Origin: Stenotrophomonas maltophilia
GTDB taxonomy: Bacteria > Pseudomonadota > Gammaproteobacteria > Xanthomonadales > Xanthomonadaceae
Direction of reading: 5' to 3'
Assembly (NCBI RefSeq): GCF_002799155.1
Contig: NZ_NERD01000002.1
Coordinates: 3,472,001 to 3,536,000 of the forward strand
DNA: 64,000 bases
Positions within the stretch are counted from its first letter, which is position 1; the number at the start of each line of letters is the position of its first letter. A program made the translations under genes and the position numbers. The notes under the pieces are model-generated. The model saw only the letters and a list, made by a program, of their open reading frames with translations. It did not search any database and was not told the origin of the DNA. This document shows, in pieces, positions 1 through 7,817 of this stretch.

Positions 1-98
1 CTGACGGTCACATTCATCGACGCGGCGGCGCGCGAGAGGTTGCCCAGCCGGGCGGCGGCCACGAAGCCCTGCAGGGCATGGAGCGGAGGGCGGGACAT
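1..98 (-). CDS. LysR-family transcriptional regulator, N-terminal fragment
   Basis: The reverse strand from the ATG at 98-96 encodes 32 residues before the window ends, so only the N-terminus is present. It reads MSRPPLHALQGFVAAARLG and continues NLSRAAASMNVTV, the first helices of a LysR-type winged helix-turn-helix (a start close to LHALQxFVAAARxGNLSRAA is typical of GcvA-like members). The small gene at 197 diverges from it, so the 98-nt gap probably holds both promoters. The regulated target cannot be told from this fragment. Confidence 0.8.
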   Translation of the reverse strand, partial: MSRPPLHALQGFVAAARLGNLSRAAASMNVTV

Positions 99-196
99 CA
101 GGCTTGAATTCCTCTCAAGGCATGCTTGCGGAAATGTCGCTTTTTGCCTACCCATGCTGCCCGTATCGTGCAATCCACTCAAGTGGAGGCACGCTC

Positions 197-340
197 ATGA
201 ACATCTACAGCAGCCTGTTGTTCCTGCACGGCCACGTAGCCAACGCCGAGCTGGCACGGCAGCTGGCCAGCCCGTCTGCACCTGCCCCGCAGTGCGCGCG
301 GCAACCGGCCGCGCCGGTTCAGCCGCCGCGAACCCGTTGA
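197..340 (+). CDS. small hypothetical protein, 47 aa, divergent from the LysR gene
   Basis: Short open frame beginning MNIYSSLLFLHGHVANAELA, with a good Shine-Dalgarno (GGAGG) about 8 nt before the ATG at 197. Almost all third codon positions are G or C, as in the neighbouring real genes. The N-terminal part looks ordered and the last 20 residues are proline- and alanine-rich. It is convergent with the GIY-YIG gene, the two stops being 7 nt apart. I do not recognise a domain. The divergent position beside a LysR gene suggests, by inference only, that the regulator controls it. Confidence 0.5.
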   Translation: MNIYSSLLFLHGHVANAELARQLASPSAPAPQCARQPAAPVQPPRTR

Positions 341-347
341 ACGCTCC

Positions 348-914
348 TCAACCTGCATACCAGCGTTGGACGTGTTCAGGCAGCCACGGGATCGGATCGA
401 TATCCAATGCCCGGCAACCGTCGAGGGTGTCACGCAGCGCGCCCTCGCCGGGGCCACCGGGCATCCGCAGGCCTTCCTCTTCTGGAAGCTGCACCGCGGC
501 CCAGTCGTGCAACCGGTCCATGCGCAGGCGCATCGCCGCCCGCAGCCACGCCTTCAGTGGATAACAGCGATAGCCTTGTTCGCCCAACGCGGCAATCGCA
601 CGCGACAACGCCGGGTTGGCACCACGTACCCATTCGGTACGACCTCCAGCCTTGTCCTGGACCGTCATCGGCGCCGGTGCGCGGTGCGCCTTGAACGGCG
701 AACGCAGCTGCAGCTCAAGATCCCGCGCATCACGCTCGCTTTCCGCTTCCACCAGTGCACCGGCGTCGAGGTCGAAGAACTCGAACCAACGCCGGTGCAA
801 TGCGCCGATGCGTCTGAGCGGATCACGTGAAAAGCCGATCTTGGCGTAGTCCTCCCAGGCACAGGGGAAGACGTAGGCGAAGACACGACCGTCGATGCGG
901 ATATCCGATTGCAT
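348..914 (-). CDS. GIY-YIG (T5orf172/Mug113-like) nuclease-family protein
   Basis: A 188-residue protein. The segment at about residues 9-45 (YVFPCAWEDYAKIGFSRDP followed by an LRRIGALHRRW-like helix) resembles the KIGFSRDPxxR core of the T5orf172/Mug113 branch of the GIY-YIG superfamily, found in phage-derived and stand-alone proteins. Known members may nick or bind DNA; the function of this one is unknown. The ATG at 914 was chosen over a TTG 21 nt upstream because the domain starts directly after it and a GAGG lies 12 nt before it. There is no signal peptide. It ends just before the convergent small gene, and the alkaline phosphatase gene upstream is co-oriented. Confidence 0.65.
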   Translation of the reverse strand: MQSDIRIDGRVFAYVFPCAWEDYAKIGFSRDPLRRIGALHRRWFEFFDLDAGALVEAESERDARDLELQLRSPFKAHRAPAPMTVQDKAGGRTEWVRGANPALSRAIAALGEQGYRCYPLKAWLRAAMRLRMDRLHDWAAVQLPEEEGLRMPGGPGEGALRDTLDGCRALDIDPIPWLPEHVQRWYAG

Positions 915-956
915 GTGCGCAGGCTGCCTCGACAACAGCCCGGGTGCAACCGGGCG

Positions 957-2510
957 TTACCGTGGACGCTGCAGCGCCTCCTGCACCGCCGCAGCCACGT
1001 CGGTGTTGTCGATGTAGCTGCCGTCGTTCCAGCGCACATGCTGGCGGTAACCGGCATCGACACCCCGCACGCGCTTTGCAAGCAGCTCCGCGCCAGCGCC
1101 CTTTGCCCACAGCGGCACCAGCGCATTGGAATGGTTGCCGGTGGGGCGGAAGCTCATCCCCGGCATGCGCCCACGACCCTTGTTGCGTACCGGCTCGAAG
1201 GCAACGTTCTGTGCATCCGGGCCCATCGGCATGCTGTTGTCGTGGTCGGTGGTGACGATCAGCAGGTTGCGCTCCCAACCACCGTTGCGCTCGATCCATT
1301 CAACCACTGCCGCCACTGCGTCATTGAACTCCACGGTTTCCTCGATCAGGCGGCCGTATTGCGGCTGGTCGCTGCATTGGCCGTAGTGCCATTCGGTACC
1401 GCAGGCGCTGGTATGCGCGGCCCAGTCGGTGGCCCCGCCTTCCACCATCAGGAACAGGCCCTTGGCCGAACGCTGCTGCAGGAACTGCAGCGCGCCACGC
1501 GTCATGGTCGCAAGATCGGGCACGCTGTCGATCTTCCTCACGCCGGAAGGCGTGGCCGCATCCTTGCCCAGCACCTGCAGCTGGCGCGCCTGCTGCAGCG
1601 TATTGGCCACGCGCGGCACGCCAATCAGCGGCCGGTCGGCCGGCAGCGTTCCCTGCGCCAGCGCAGCGAACGCTTCCTTGCTGCGGATAAGGCGCCACGG
1701 CCCCGCCGGGTTGCCGGCAATGGTGCTGCCCGCTTCCAGCTGCTGCCAATCCTGCTGCGACACCCATTCCCACGGGTTCGCGCAGCCCTCGGCCTTCGTC
1801 GCACCGGCACCCTCGTCGCAGGCGCGACCATCGACGCTGTAGCCGGGGCCGCCGGTGCCCATCACCAGGTCCATGTGGCCCTGCGCCAGCATCTGGTGCG
1901 CAATGGCGTGATAGTTGTTGCGCGATGCGTTCTGCGCCGCGAACGCCGCCGGCGTGGCGTGCGCGAACGGTACCGAGGTCACCACGCCGGTGGCCATGCC
2001 CAGGCGCTTGGCGCGCAGCGTGTTGAACTCGACCGCGTTGCCATCGTTGTTGTAATTGATGGCGTTGTTGTAGGTCTTGATCCCCGAGGACAACGCCGTA
2101 CCCGCCGCCGCACTGTCGGTCGCGACCGCCGCCAGGTACTGGTAGCCGGCGAACGGCAGGTCCTGCGCCGGCACTGGGGTTTCGTCCCACGCCCTGGCTG
2201 CGTCGTAGCCGAGGGCCTGTGCGTGATCGCGGGTCGGCTGGCTGCTGGCGTTCAGCGGGAAAGTGGTCACCGCCAGGCGCTGTGGGAAATCGGCATAGGG
2301 TGCGCCTTCGCGGCTGCCGTATTGCCAGTAGGCGGCCGCGTCCCAGGTACCCCAACCGGCACCGTCATTGATCATCACGATCACGTTGTGCGGGCGGGCT
2401 TCGGCGGAGGAAACGGCCTCGGCGCGCAGGTTGGGCTGGCAGCCGCCAAGCGCGGCCAGCGCGAGCAGCAGCCAAGAATGAAGCCGGCGGCGAGGAACAG
2501 GTGCAGTCAT
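957..2510 (-). CDS. phoA: PhoA-type alkaline phosphatase, predicted lipoprotein
   Basis: 517 residues. The N-terminus has a basic start, a hydrophobic stretch and an LGGC lipobox at about residues 20-23, so the enzyme is probably a periplasm-facing lipoprotein and not soluble as in E. coli PhoA. Alkaline phosphatase superfamily metal and active-site motifs are present: NVIVMINDGAGWG (metal-binding Asp), ATDSAAAGTA (nucleophile Ser), VEGGATDWAAH, TTDHDNSMPM and a late NHSNALVPLWAKG histidine. These fit phosphomonoester hydrolysis for phosphate supply. The ATG at 2510 was preferred to one 12 nt upstream because it gives the compact lipoprotein signal. The gene diverges from the carboxypeptidase gene at 2629. 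I see no obvious Pho box. A phosphodiesterase or phytase-like specificity cannot be excluded. Confidence 0.85.
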   Translation of the reverse strand: MTAPVPRRRLHSWLLLALAALGGCQPNLRAEAVSSAEARPHNVIVMINDGAGWGTWDAAAYWQYGSREGAPYADFPQRLAVTTFPLNASSQPTRDHAQALGYDAARAWDETPVPAQDLPFAGYQYLAAVATDSAAAGTALSSGIKTYNNAINYNNDGNAVEFNTLRAKRLGMATGVVTSVPFAHATPAAFAAQNASRNNYHAIAHQMLAQGHMDLVMGTGGPGYSVDGRACDEGAGATKAEGCANPWEWVSQQDWQQLEAGSTIAGNPAGPWRLIRSKEAFAALAQGTLPADRPLIGVPRVANTLQQARQLQVLGKDAATPSGVRKIDSVPDLATMTRGALQFLQQRSAKGLFLMVEGGATDWAAHTSACGTEWHYGQCSDQPQYGRLIEETVEFNDAVAAVVEWIERNGGWERNLLIVTTDHDNSMPMGPDAQNVAFEPVRNKGRGRMPGMSFRPTGNHSNALVPLWAKGAGAELLAKRVRGVDAGYRQHVRWNDGSYIDNTDVAAAVQEALQRPR

Positions 2511-2545
2511 CGGATATCCCATCGGGCCATCGGCGGCCCACAATG

Positions 2546-2562
2546 ACGATACGTTATATCGT
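2546..2562. promoter_or_regulatory. inverted repeat in the phoA / carboxypeptidase divergent gap
   Basis: Six-base arms ACGATA and TATCGT are separated by five bases in an AT-rich patch that stands out from the surrounding GC-rich DNA. It lies 36 nt upstream of the phosphatase start and 67 nt upstream of the carboxypeptidase start, so it could be an operator shared by both. No cognate regulator is recognisable. Confidence 0.3.
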
Positions 2563-2628
2563 TTCAATATTGCAGTTTGATGCAGCCGCCACGGGCTATC
2601 CTGCAGGCCCTCCTCCATCGCCCTCTCC

Positions 2629-3423
2629 ATGCCGTCTCCTGCTCCTGCGCGCGCGCCGCTGTCCTCGATCACCCTCGATGCGGCAACCTTCGCGGTGATC
2701 CACCAGCACCACGCGGACGTCGCGCGGCAACCGGCCTCGCTGACCAAGCTGATGACGGCCTACGCCGCTTACGAATGTGTCGAAGAGAACGGAAGGGCGT
2801 GGGACGAAGCGGTCATCATCGCCGCCGAGGATGTGCATGCGGTGGCCGACGATGAAACGCGCATGGGCCTGGTGCCCGGCGAATCGGTCAGCCTGGCACG
2901 CCTGCTGGAAGGGCTGATGATCGTCTCCGGCAATGATGCGGCGCTGGCCATCGCGCGCCATCTGGACGGATCACAGCCTGCGTTCCTTGACCGCATGAAC
3001 CGGCACGCACGCCAGCTTGGCCTGCGCGACACCTGGTTCGCCAGCGTCTCCGGCATCACCACGCCGCACCATGCGTCCAGCGCGCGCGACATGGCAGTGC
3101 TGGCCGCCTGCCTGCTGAATGACCATCCGCAGATACTGGCCATCACCGCGCAGCGCGCATTCGCGCATGGCAGCTTCAGCCGCAGCAACCAGAACGCACT
3201 GCTTGGCGAAGACGGCGTGGATGGATTGAAGACCGGCTACACCCAGGCCGCAGGCTTCTGCCTGGCCGCCACCGCGTGCCGGCCGGTGCCCGGGCACGAC
3301 CCACCGGCCCGCCTGATCACCGTGGTACTGGGTTCTGAAAGCCGCGACGCGCGCGACGCTCTGGTGCGCGAACGGCTGGCCGCCGGGTTCGCGGCACTGG
3401 CCGGCAACACCGCCAACGCCTGA
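2629..3423 (+). CDS. D-alanyl-D-alanine carboxypeptidase (S11 family) lacking a signal peptide
   Basis: 264 residues with all three penicillin-binding active-site motifs: SLTK with Ser37 and Lys40, SGN at residues 100-102, and KTG at 201-203. S11 enzymes trim the terminal D-Ala from peptidoglycan stem peptides in the periplasm. Unusually, the frame starts about where a mature, processed DacA would start (roughly 35 residues before SxxK). The upstream in-frame DNA is open only back to 2581 and holds neither a start codon nor a hydrophobic stretch. The C-terminal PBP5 beta domain and amphipathic anchor are also missing. No Shine-Dalgarno precedes the ATG. It may be a cytoplasmic or decayed paralogue, or export may use an unrecognised start. 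Confidence 0.8.
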   Translation: MPSPAPARAPLSSITLDAATFAVIHQHHADVARQPASLTKLMTAYAAYECVEENGRAWDEAVIIAAEDVHAVADDETRMGLVPGESVSLARLLEGLMIVSGNDAALAIARHLDGSQPAFLDRMNRHARQLGLRDTWFASVSGITTPHHASSARDMAVLAACLLNDHPQILAITAQRAFAHGSFSRSNQNALLGEDGVDGLKTGYTQAAGFCLAATACRPVPGHDPPARLITVVLGSESRDARDALVRERLAAGFAALAGNTANA

Positions 3424-3428
3424 GCGGC

Positions 3429-4022
3429 TCAGCGCCGCTTGACCGTCGCTACGATCAAGCGCTGCAGCTCGGCTTCGGCAGCGGCCTTGTCCAGCGCGCC
3501 GGAAGCCACGGCTTCGGACAAGGCTTCGGCCGCACCGAGAATCGCCCAGCGTCCCGCCAGCGGCACCGTGCCATCGGCAGCGAACGGGCCCAGCCAGGTG
3601 TCGCAGTTGTCGATGAAATCCTGCTGGTAGCGCCGCCGCACCTCGTGCAGTTCCGGTGCGCCGACCAGTGCGGCAAGGATGCCCTGCACTTCACTGCCCT
3701 GGCTGAGGATGCAGTCGATGTATCCGGAGGCGATGGCCGCCGCGCGATCGGCCAGCTGCGCCCTGGCGCGGCCGATGCGCTCGTTGAAGACCCGCGTCTG
3801 GCGGCCGTCGTAGTCATCGTAGAGCGCCGCCAGCAACCCATTGCGGGTGACGAAATGGTCGTAGGCCACCGGCTTGGTCACGCCGGCTGCCTCGGCCAGC
3901 CGCCCGAGCGTCAACGCGTCGGTGCCTTCGCCGCCCACCAGTGCCCAGGCCACGTCCAGCAACTGGCGGGCGCGTTGCTCGCGGGTCAATCGGCGGCGCG
4001 TGGGTGCGGCATTGGCAGGCAT
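3429..4022 (-). CDS. TetR/AcrR-family transcriptional repressor
   Basis: 197 residues. The N-terminal helix-turn-helix lies at about residues 35-70 (LTLGRLAEAAGVTKPVAYDHF, then a helix with NGLLAALYDDYD). The C-terminal ligand domain is divergent, as is usual in the family. It is the second gene of a two-gene operon, 16 nt behind the quinone reductase gene, and the palindrome at 4654-4673 lies just before the first gene. That arrangement fits a repressor autoregulating an operon induced by a quinone or electrophile. The inducer is inferred from the neighbour only. It converges with the carboxypeptidase gene, leaving five bases between them. Confidence 0.88.
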   Translation of the reverse strand: MPANAAPTRRRLTREQRARQLLDVAWALVGGEGTDALTLGRLAEAAGVTKPVAYDHFVTRNGLLAALYDDYDGRQTRVFNERIGRARAQLADRAAAIASGYIDCILSQGSEVQGILAALVGAPELHEVRRRYQQDFIDNCDTWLGPFAADGTVPLAGRWAILGAAEALSEAVASGALDKAAAEAELQRLIVATVKRR

Positions 4023-4038
4023 CGGCAGGGCACGGCGG

Positions 4039-4635
4039 TCAGCGCATCGGAGTACCGATTTTACGGCCGATCGCCAGCGCGGTCTGCAGATGCGCTTCGG
4101 CCGTACCGGAATCGGCGTCCAGCAGCAGATCGGATGACAGCACGCGCGCGCCGCAGTAGTCGAAGATGCCCATGTCGATCTGGGCCTTCATCGCGGCACC
4201 GTAGCCGCGCCGTTCGATCATGTCCGCGCCGGCTCCGCCGATGCCGACCAGGTGCACATGCAACCACTGCAGCTTTTTCCGTACCTTGCCATCGGCACCG
4301 TCCTGGTAGGCCCAGCCCTGGGTGAACACGCGATCGATCCACCCCTTCAGCAGCGCAGGGAACGACCACCAGTACAACGGGTAGACCAGTACCAGCGTGT
4401 CGGCAGCCTCCAGCCGCGCCTGCTCGGCGGCGACGTCGGCGGGAGCTGCGCCGGTGCCACGGAACAGCGCCTGGTCCTGTCGGGTGAAGCGTGGATCGAA
4501 GCCTTCGGCCATCAGATCGGCGTGGGTCACGCTGTTGGCGGTATCCGACGCGGTGATCGCGTCGCCGATACGCCTGGCGACGGCCTGGGTCAACGCGCCG
4601 GATTCAGGATGGGCGGTAACGATGAGGGTGTGCAT
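4039..4635 (-). CDS. NAD(P)H dehydrogenase (quinone), flavodoxin-like fold
   Basis: 198 residues starting MHTLIVTAHPESGALTQAV, the flavin-phosphate loop of the NQO1/MdaB/YwrO-type oxidoreductases. Further family signatures are LVLVYPLYWWSFPALLKGW (the WWSxPA loop) and DRVFTQGWAY. Members reduce quinones by two electrons with FMN or FAD and protect against redox-cycling compounds; cytoplasmic. First gene of an operon with the downstream tetR-like gene. Start chosen at the ATG directly before the beta-strand, 21 nt downstream of the operator palindrome. Confidence 0.85.
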   Translation of the reverse strand: MHTLIVTAHPESGALTQAVARRIGDAITASDTANSVTHADLMAEGFDPRFTRQDQALFRGTGAAPADVAAEQARLEAADTLVLVYPLYWWSFPALLKGWIDRVFTQGWAYQDGADGKVRKKLQWLHVHLVGIGGAGADMIERRGYGAAMKAQIDMGIFDYCGARVLSSDLLLDADSGTAEAHLQTALAIGRKIGTPMR

Positions 4636-4653
4636 GGGGGATGTCCGGAATTC

Positions 4654-4673
4654 ACTAACTACCAATAGTAAGT
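4654..4673. promoter_or_regulatory. TetR-type operator palindrome
   Basis: A 20-bp imperfect palindrome of form ACTnACTAnnnnTAGTnAGT, with 14 of 20 positions symmetric, located 19-38 nt upstream of the quinone reductase start. Size, symmetry and position next to a TetR gene make it the probable autoregulatory operator for the operon at 3429-4635. The regulator-site pairing is inference. Confidence 0.6.
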
Positions 4674-4761
4674 AGCGACGCCCGGGATACCAGCACCATG
4701 GGTGGGACGCTGTTTCCGCATCCACCGTATAGTGCGGCGGTTGCCGCCGAGATACCCGACG

Positions 4762-5295
4762 ATGCACCGATACCTGCTTGCCCTTCTGCTGGCCCTGCCG
4801 ATGGCAATGGCCGTTGCGCCAGCGCTGGCCGGTGAACTCAGTCCGGAAGACTCGGTCGCATTGCGCAAGGAGGTGCAGGCGATGATGGACGCCTTCGCCC
4901 GGGGCGATACCGAGCTGATCATCGCGCGCACCCATCCCAGCCTGAAACAGCTGGCCGGCGGCGACGAGGCCTATGCGCGGGCGACCCGCGACACGGTGAA
5001 GGCGCTGCGCAAGGCCGGCGTCACCATCATCAGCGACGAAGCGGGCGTGCCGGGCCGCACCTATGCGGCCGGTGACGAGGACGTCTGCTTCGTACTGCGC
5101 CATTCACTGCTGCGCGTGCGCGAGGCGCCGATGCGCAGCACGTCATTCATGGTCGCTGTACGCCGTGTCGGCACGAGCCAATGGAATTTCATTGACGGTT
5201 CCACGCTGCTGGACAACCCCGCGCTGCTGCGTCAACTGCTGCCGGCTCTGGAGCCTGGCGTGACGCTGCCCAAGAGTGGGATGGAAGCGCTGTAA
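4762..5295 (+). CDS. exported protein of unknown function, 177 aa
   Basis: Sec signal peptide at residues 1-23 (MHRYLLALLLALPMAMAV, then APALA before the likely cut ahead of GELS). The remainder is a compact alpha/beta protein: a helix VALRKEVQAMMDAFARGD, then TELIIARTHPSLKQLAGG, and a C-terminal strand run SFMVAVRRVGTSQWNFIDG. The pattern recalls NTF2-like/SnoaL or DUF4440-style folds, but I cannot assign a family with confidence. Start chosen because it heads the signal peptide. The gene stands alone, divergent from the quinone reductase operon. Confidence 0.7.
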   Translation: MHRYLLALLLALPMAMAVAPALAGELSPEDSVALRKEVQAMMDAFARGDTELIIARTHPSLKQLAGGDEAYARATRDTVKALRKAGVTIISDEAGVPGRTYAAGDEDVCFVLRHSLLRVREAPMRSTSFMVAVRRVGTSQWNFIDGSTLLDNPALLRQLLPALEPGVTLPKSGMEAL

Positions 5296-5371
5296 TCGCA
5301 GGCACATCCATCCAGGCATGGCGTGGAGCTTCTGCCCGTCTGCTGGCCTGGGGCCCGCGCCGAGGCTGCCG

Positions 5372-6199
5372 TCAGCGAAACAGCGCGTTCAACGCAGCCC
5401 CGGAAGCCGCCTGCTGCAGGCCATCGAAGCGGCCGTCCTGCACGATCGGCTGGGTCGCCTGCATCAGCCCACCCCATGCCGCGCGCGCCAGCGCACCGCC
5501 CAGGCTGACCCGGCGCACGCCGAGTGCAGCGATGTCCTGCAGGCTCAGCGGTGTCGGTCCACCGACCAGCAGGTTCACCGGCTTCGATCCCGCAGCGGCA
5601 ACCACCGCACTGATCTGCTCGCGCGTGCTGATGCCCGGCGCGTACAGCACATCGGCACCGGCCTCGGCATACGCACGCAGGCGCCGCAGGGTGTCCTGCA
5701 GGTCCGGTACGCCAACGAAGAAATTCTCGGCTCGCCCGACCAGCAGCACGTCGCCGCCCGCGCGATCGATGGCTGCACGGGCAGCGCGCAGGCGCTCGAC
5801 CGCCTGGTCGATCGGGCGCAGCGGTGCATCGGCCACGCCGCTGGCATCCTCGATCGACAGCGCCGCGATGCCGGTGCCGATCGCTGCCGCCACCGCCTCC
5901 CCCACGGCCTGAGGCGTGGCGCCGAAGCCATCACCGAAATCGGCGTTCAACGGCAGCGGTGTCGCTGCCGCCATCAGCCGCAGATGTTCCAGCGTGGCCT
6001 GCAGCGAAACCGCCCCATCCGGCCGCCCTTCACTCCAGGCGCAACCGGCACTGGTGGTGGCCAGTGCCTGGAAGCCCTGGCGCTGCAGGTAGCGGGCGCT
6101 GCCCACGTCCCACGGATTGGGCAGCACGAAACAACCGTGTGCATGCAGTTGGCGGAAAGCCACGCGCTTGCGTTGGGTGTCGGCATCAGGCGAGGTCAT
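5372..6199 (-). CDS. isocitrate lyase / PEP phosphonomutase-family protein
   Basis: 275 residues forming an ICL/PEPM-type TIM barrel. Recognisable pieces are FVLPNPWDVGSARYLQRQGF (N-terminal), PLNADFGDGFG (the DxxxGxG metal loop), ALSIEDASG and GRAENFF. These proteins act on C-C or C-P bonds of 2-oxo acids such as 2-methylisocitrate, oxaloacetate or phosphonopyruvate. The PNPWDxGSA start is typical of the large uncharacterised branch annotated PEP phosphonomutase, for which substrates are generally unknown. Cytoplasmic. It is monocistronic, with no phosphonate or propionate genes nearby. Confidence 0.85.
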   Translation of the reverse strand: MTSPDADTQRKRVAFRQLHAHGCFVLPNPWDVGSARYLQRQGFQALATTSAGCAWSEGRPDGAVSLQATLEHLRLMAAATPLPLNADFGDGFGATPQAVGEAVAAAIGTGIAALSIEDASGVADAPLRPIDQAVERLRAARAAIDRAGGDVLLVGRAENFFVGVPDLQDTLRRLRAYAEAGADVLYAPGISTREQISAVVAAAGSKPVNLLVGGPTPLSLQDIAALGVRRVSLGGALARAAWGGLMQATQPIVQDGRFDGLQQAASGAALNALFR

Positions 6200-6365
6200 G
6201 GCGGGCTCCGGGGCGGCAGACCTGCACCCTAGCCCGCCGCCCGGCCGCGCTCAATGGCGATGAAGGCGGCCGTGCATGAAGTGATACCGGCTGCTTATTG
6301 GACACCACCGTGCGCGCTGCCCGAGCGTGCTTGCCTACCCACACAGTGCCACCACGGAGCCTTCC

Positions 6366-7094
6366 ATGCAGCCGGACCCGCAGCCCCCCGTCGACGCCGG
6401 CGACGATGACGCCCACTGGGCCGACCTGCTCTCGCCCGCACGACGTCGCCTGATCGCATCAGCCGGACTGGCTGCCGGCGGCCTGGCCAGCGCGTCGACC
6501 GCCACCGCCGCCGCGCGCAGCGACAGCGCGGTGAACACTACCGAGCCCGGACGCCCCGGCTTCCGCGCCATCGTCCCGCCGACGCCCGAAGGCCGCAGCC
6601 CCTGGGGCCTGGCTACGGCAAGCGAGCCCACCCCGCGCCCGACCAGCGTGCGCCCTGGCGAGGCCACCCTGCCCGCCCGGCCACGCGCCTACACCGACAT
6701 CAAGAGCTATCACGCGCATATCTACTTCGATGAGGACAGCTTCGAGAAGGCCGCGCTGCTGCGGCGCTGGGCGGCCGAGCGCTTCCCGGTGGAACTGGGC
6801 AACTGGAACCTTGAGCCGCGCGGCCCGCACGTCACCCCGTCGTTCTACTTCGGCTTCACCAACGACCTGCTGCCGGTGCTGGTGCCCTGGCTGCAGCTCA
6901 ACAGCCTGGGCCTGACCATCCTGATCCACCCCAACACCGGTGATGGCCGTGCCGACCATCTGTATTACGCGTTATGGGTGAACCGCGCGCAGCCGGTGAA
7001 TGCCTACAACTGGCCAGCGCCGAAGCCCGGGGAACGGGAACCGCTGGAGGAGGTGTTCCCGAACGTGGTGCCGACGGTGCCGCTGGAGACCTGA
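6366..7094 (+). CDS. Tat-exported DOPA 4,5-dioxygenase-family protein
   Basis: 242 residues. The C-terminal ~125 residues match the DOPA 4,5-dioxygenase family (PF08883-type): KSYHAHIYFDEDS, RFPVELGNWNLEPRGPHVTP, SFYFGFT and LTILIHPNTGDGRADH, with the conserved histidines of HAH, PHV and IHP. Bacterial members are usually single-domain cytoplasmic proteins of about 110-120 residues. Here an extra ~100-residue N-terminus carries a twin-arginine-like signal (ARRRLIASAGLAAGGLASAS) and a proline-rich linker, which points to export as a folded, probably metal-loaded protein. ATG 6366 is preceded by GGAG at about 7 nt; an in-frame start 39 nt earlier has no such site. Substrate unknown. Confidence 0.8.
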   Translation: MQPDPQPPVDAGDDDAHWADLLSPARRRLIASAGLAAGGLASASTATAAARSDSAVNTTEPGRPGFRAIVPPTPEGRSPWGLATASEPTPRPTSVRPGEATLPARPRAYTDIKSYHAHIYFDEDSFEKAALLRRWAAERFPVELGNWNLEPRGPHVTPSFYFGFTNDLLPVLVPWLQLNSLGLTILIHPNTGDGRADHLYYALWVNRAQPVNAYNWPAPKPGEREPLEEVFPNVVPTVPLET

Positions 7095-7108
7095 GCAATC
7101 GAGCATCC

Positions 7109-7131
7109 ATCCACGCATGGCGTGGATCTAC
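7109..7131. repeat. SMAG-type REP hairpin
   Basis: Perfect 8-bp arms ATCCACGC and GCGTGGAT around ATG, followed by CTAC. Read on the minus strand it starts with the GTAG head of S. maltophilia REP elements. It lies 15 nt after the dioxygenase stop. A more degenerate relative sits at about 5306-5330. Confidence 0.75.
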
Positions 7132-7367
7132 GGCGTCACGGGCCATTGCAGCATCCGTCATCGTCCGGCCTTGCCGTCATCGTCGGCCTACGTGCCTGCA
7201 TCCCCGGCCAGCACGCCATTCAGCGCGCCTTGATCCAGCGCCCGCCGTACGGCCACAAGCGCTTCGGCGAATTTCAAACAATCGATTGAAACGCTGCAAA
7301 CTTCGCCGAACTGGACAGTATCCGCCGGTTCCGCCAGACTGCCGCCCTTTCCCGTCTTCCGGATCCC

Positions 7368-7817
7368 ATGGCGAAGCTGCTGGTCCTGCACGGCCCCAAC
7401 CTCAACCTGCTCGGCACCCGCGAGCCGGAGGTCTACGGCCACACCACGCTGGCCGACATCGACCAGGCCCTGGCCGCCCAGGCATCGGCTGCCGGGCACA
7501 CCGTGGAGAGCCTGCAGTCCAACGCCGAGCATGTGCTGGTGGACCGCGTGCAGGCCGCACGCAACGACGGAACCGCGTTCATCCTGATCAACCCCGCCGC
7601 CTTCACCCACACCTCGGTTGCCCTGCGCGATGCGCTGGCGGCGGTGGCGGTGCCGTTCATCGAGATCCACCTGTCCAACCCGCACACCCGCGAGCCGTTC
7701 CGCCAGCACAGCTACTTCAGTGACAAGGCCGTGGGCGTGGTCTGTGGCTTCGGTGCCGACAGCTATCGCTACGCGATGGACGCGGCGCTGCTGCGCGTGC
7801 AGGCGGCCCGCGCGTGA
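7368..7817 (+). CDS. aroQ: 3-dehydroquinate dehydratase, type II
   Basis: 149 residues, the usual length for the dodecameric type II enzyme, which converts 3-dehydroquinate to 3-dehydroshikimate in the shikimate pathway. Key elements are [21 protein letters not shown] (the active-site lid with Arg and Tyr), [16 protein letters not shown], and [20 protein letters not shown] with the catalytic His. It heads the aroQ-accB-accC cluster common in gamma-proteobacteria; here one extra small gene is inserted before accB. Confidence 0.96.
   Translation: MAKLLVLHGPNLNLLGTREPEVYGHTTLADIDQALAAQASAAGHTVESLQSNAEHVLVDRVQAARNDGTAFILINPAAFTHTSVALRDALAAVAVPFIEIHLSNPHTREPFRQHSYFSDKAVGVVCGFGADSYRYAMDAALLRVQAARA

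Noticed and set aside
909-2546. Open frame antisense to the alkaline phosphatase gene
   Set aside because: Low-complexity His/Arg-rich product; the minus strand carries the phosphatase motifs.
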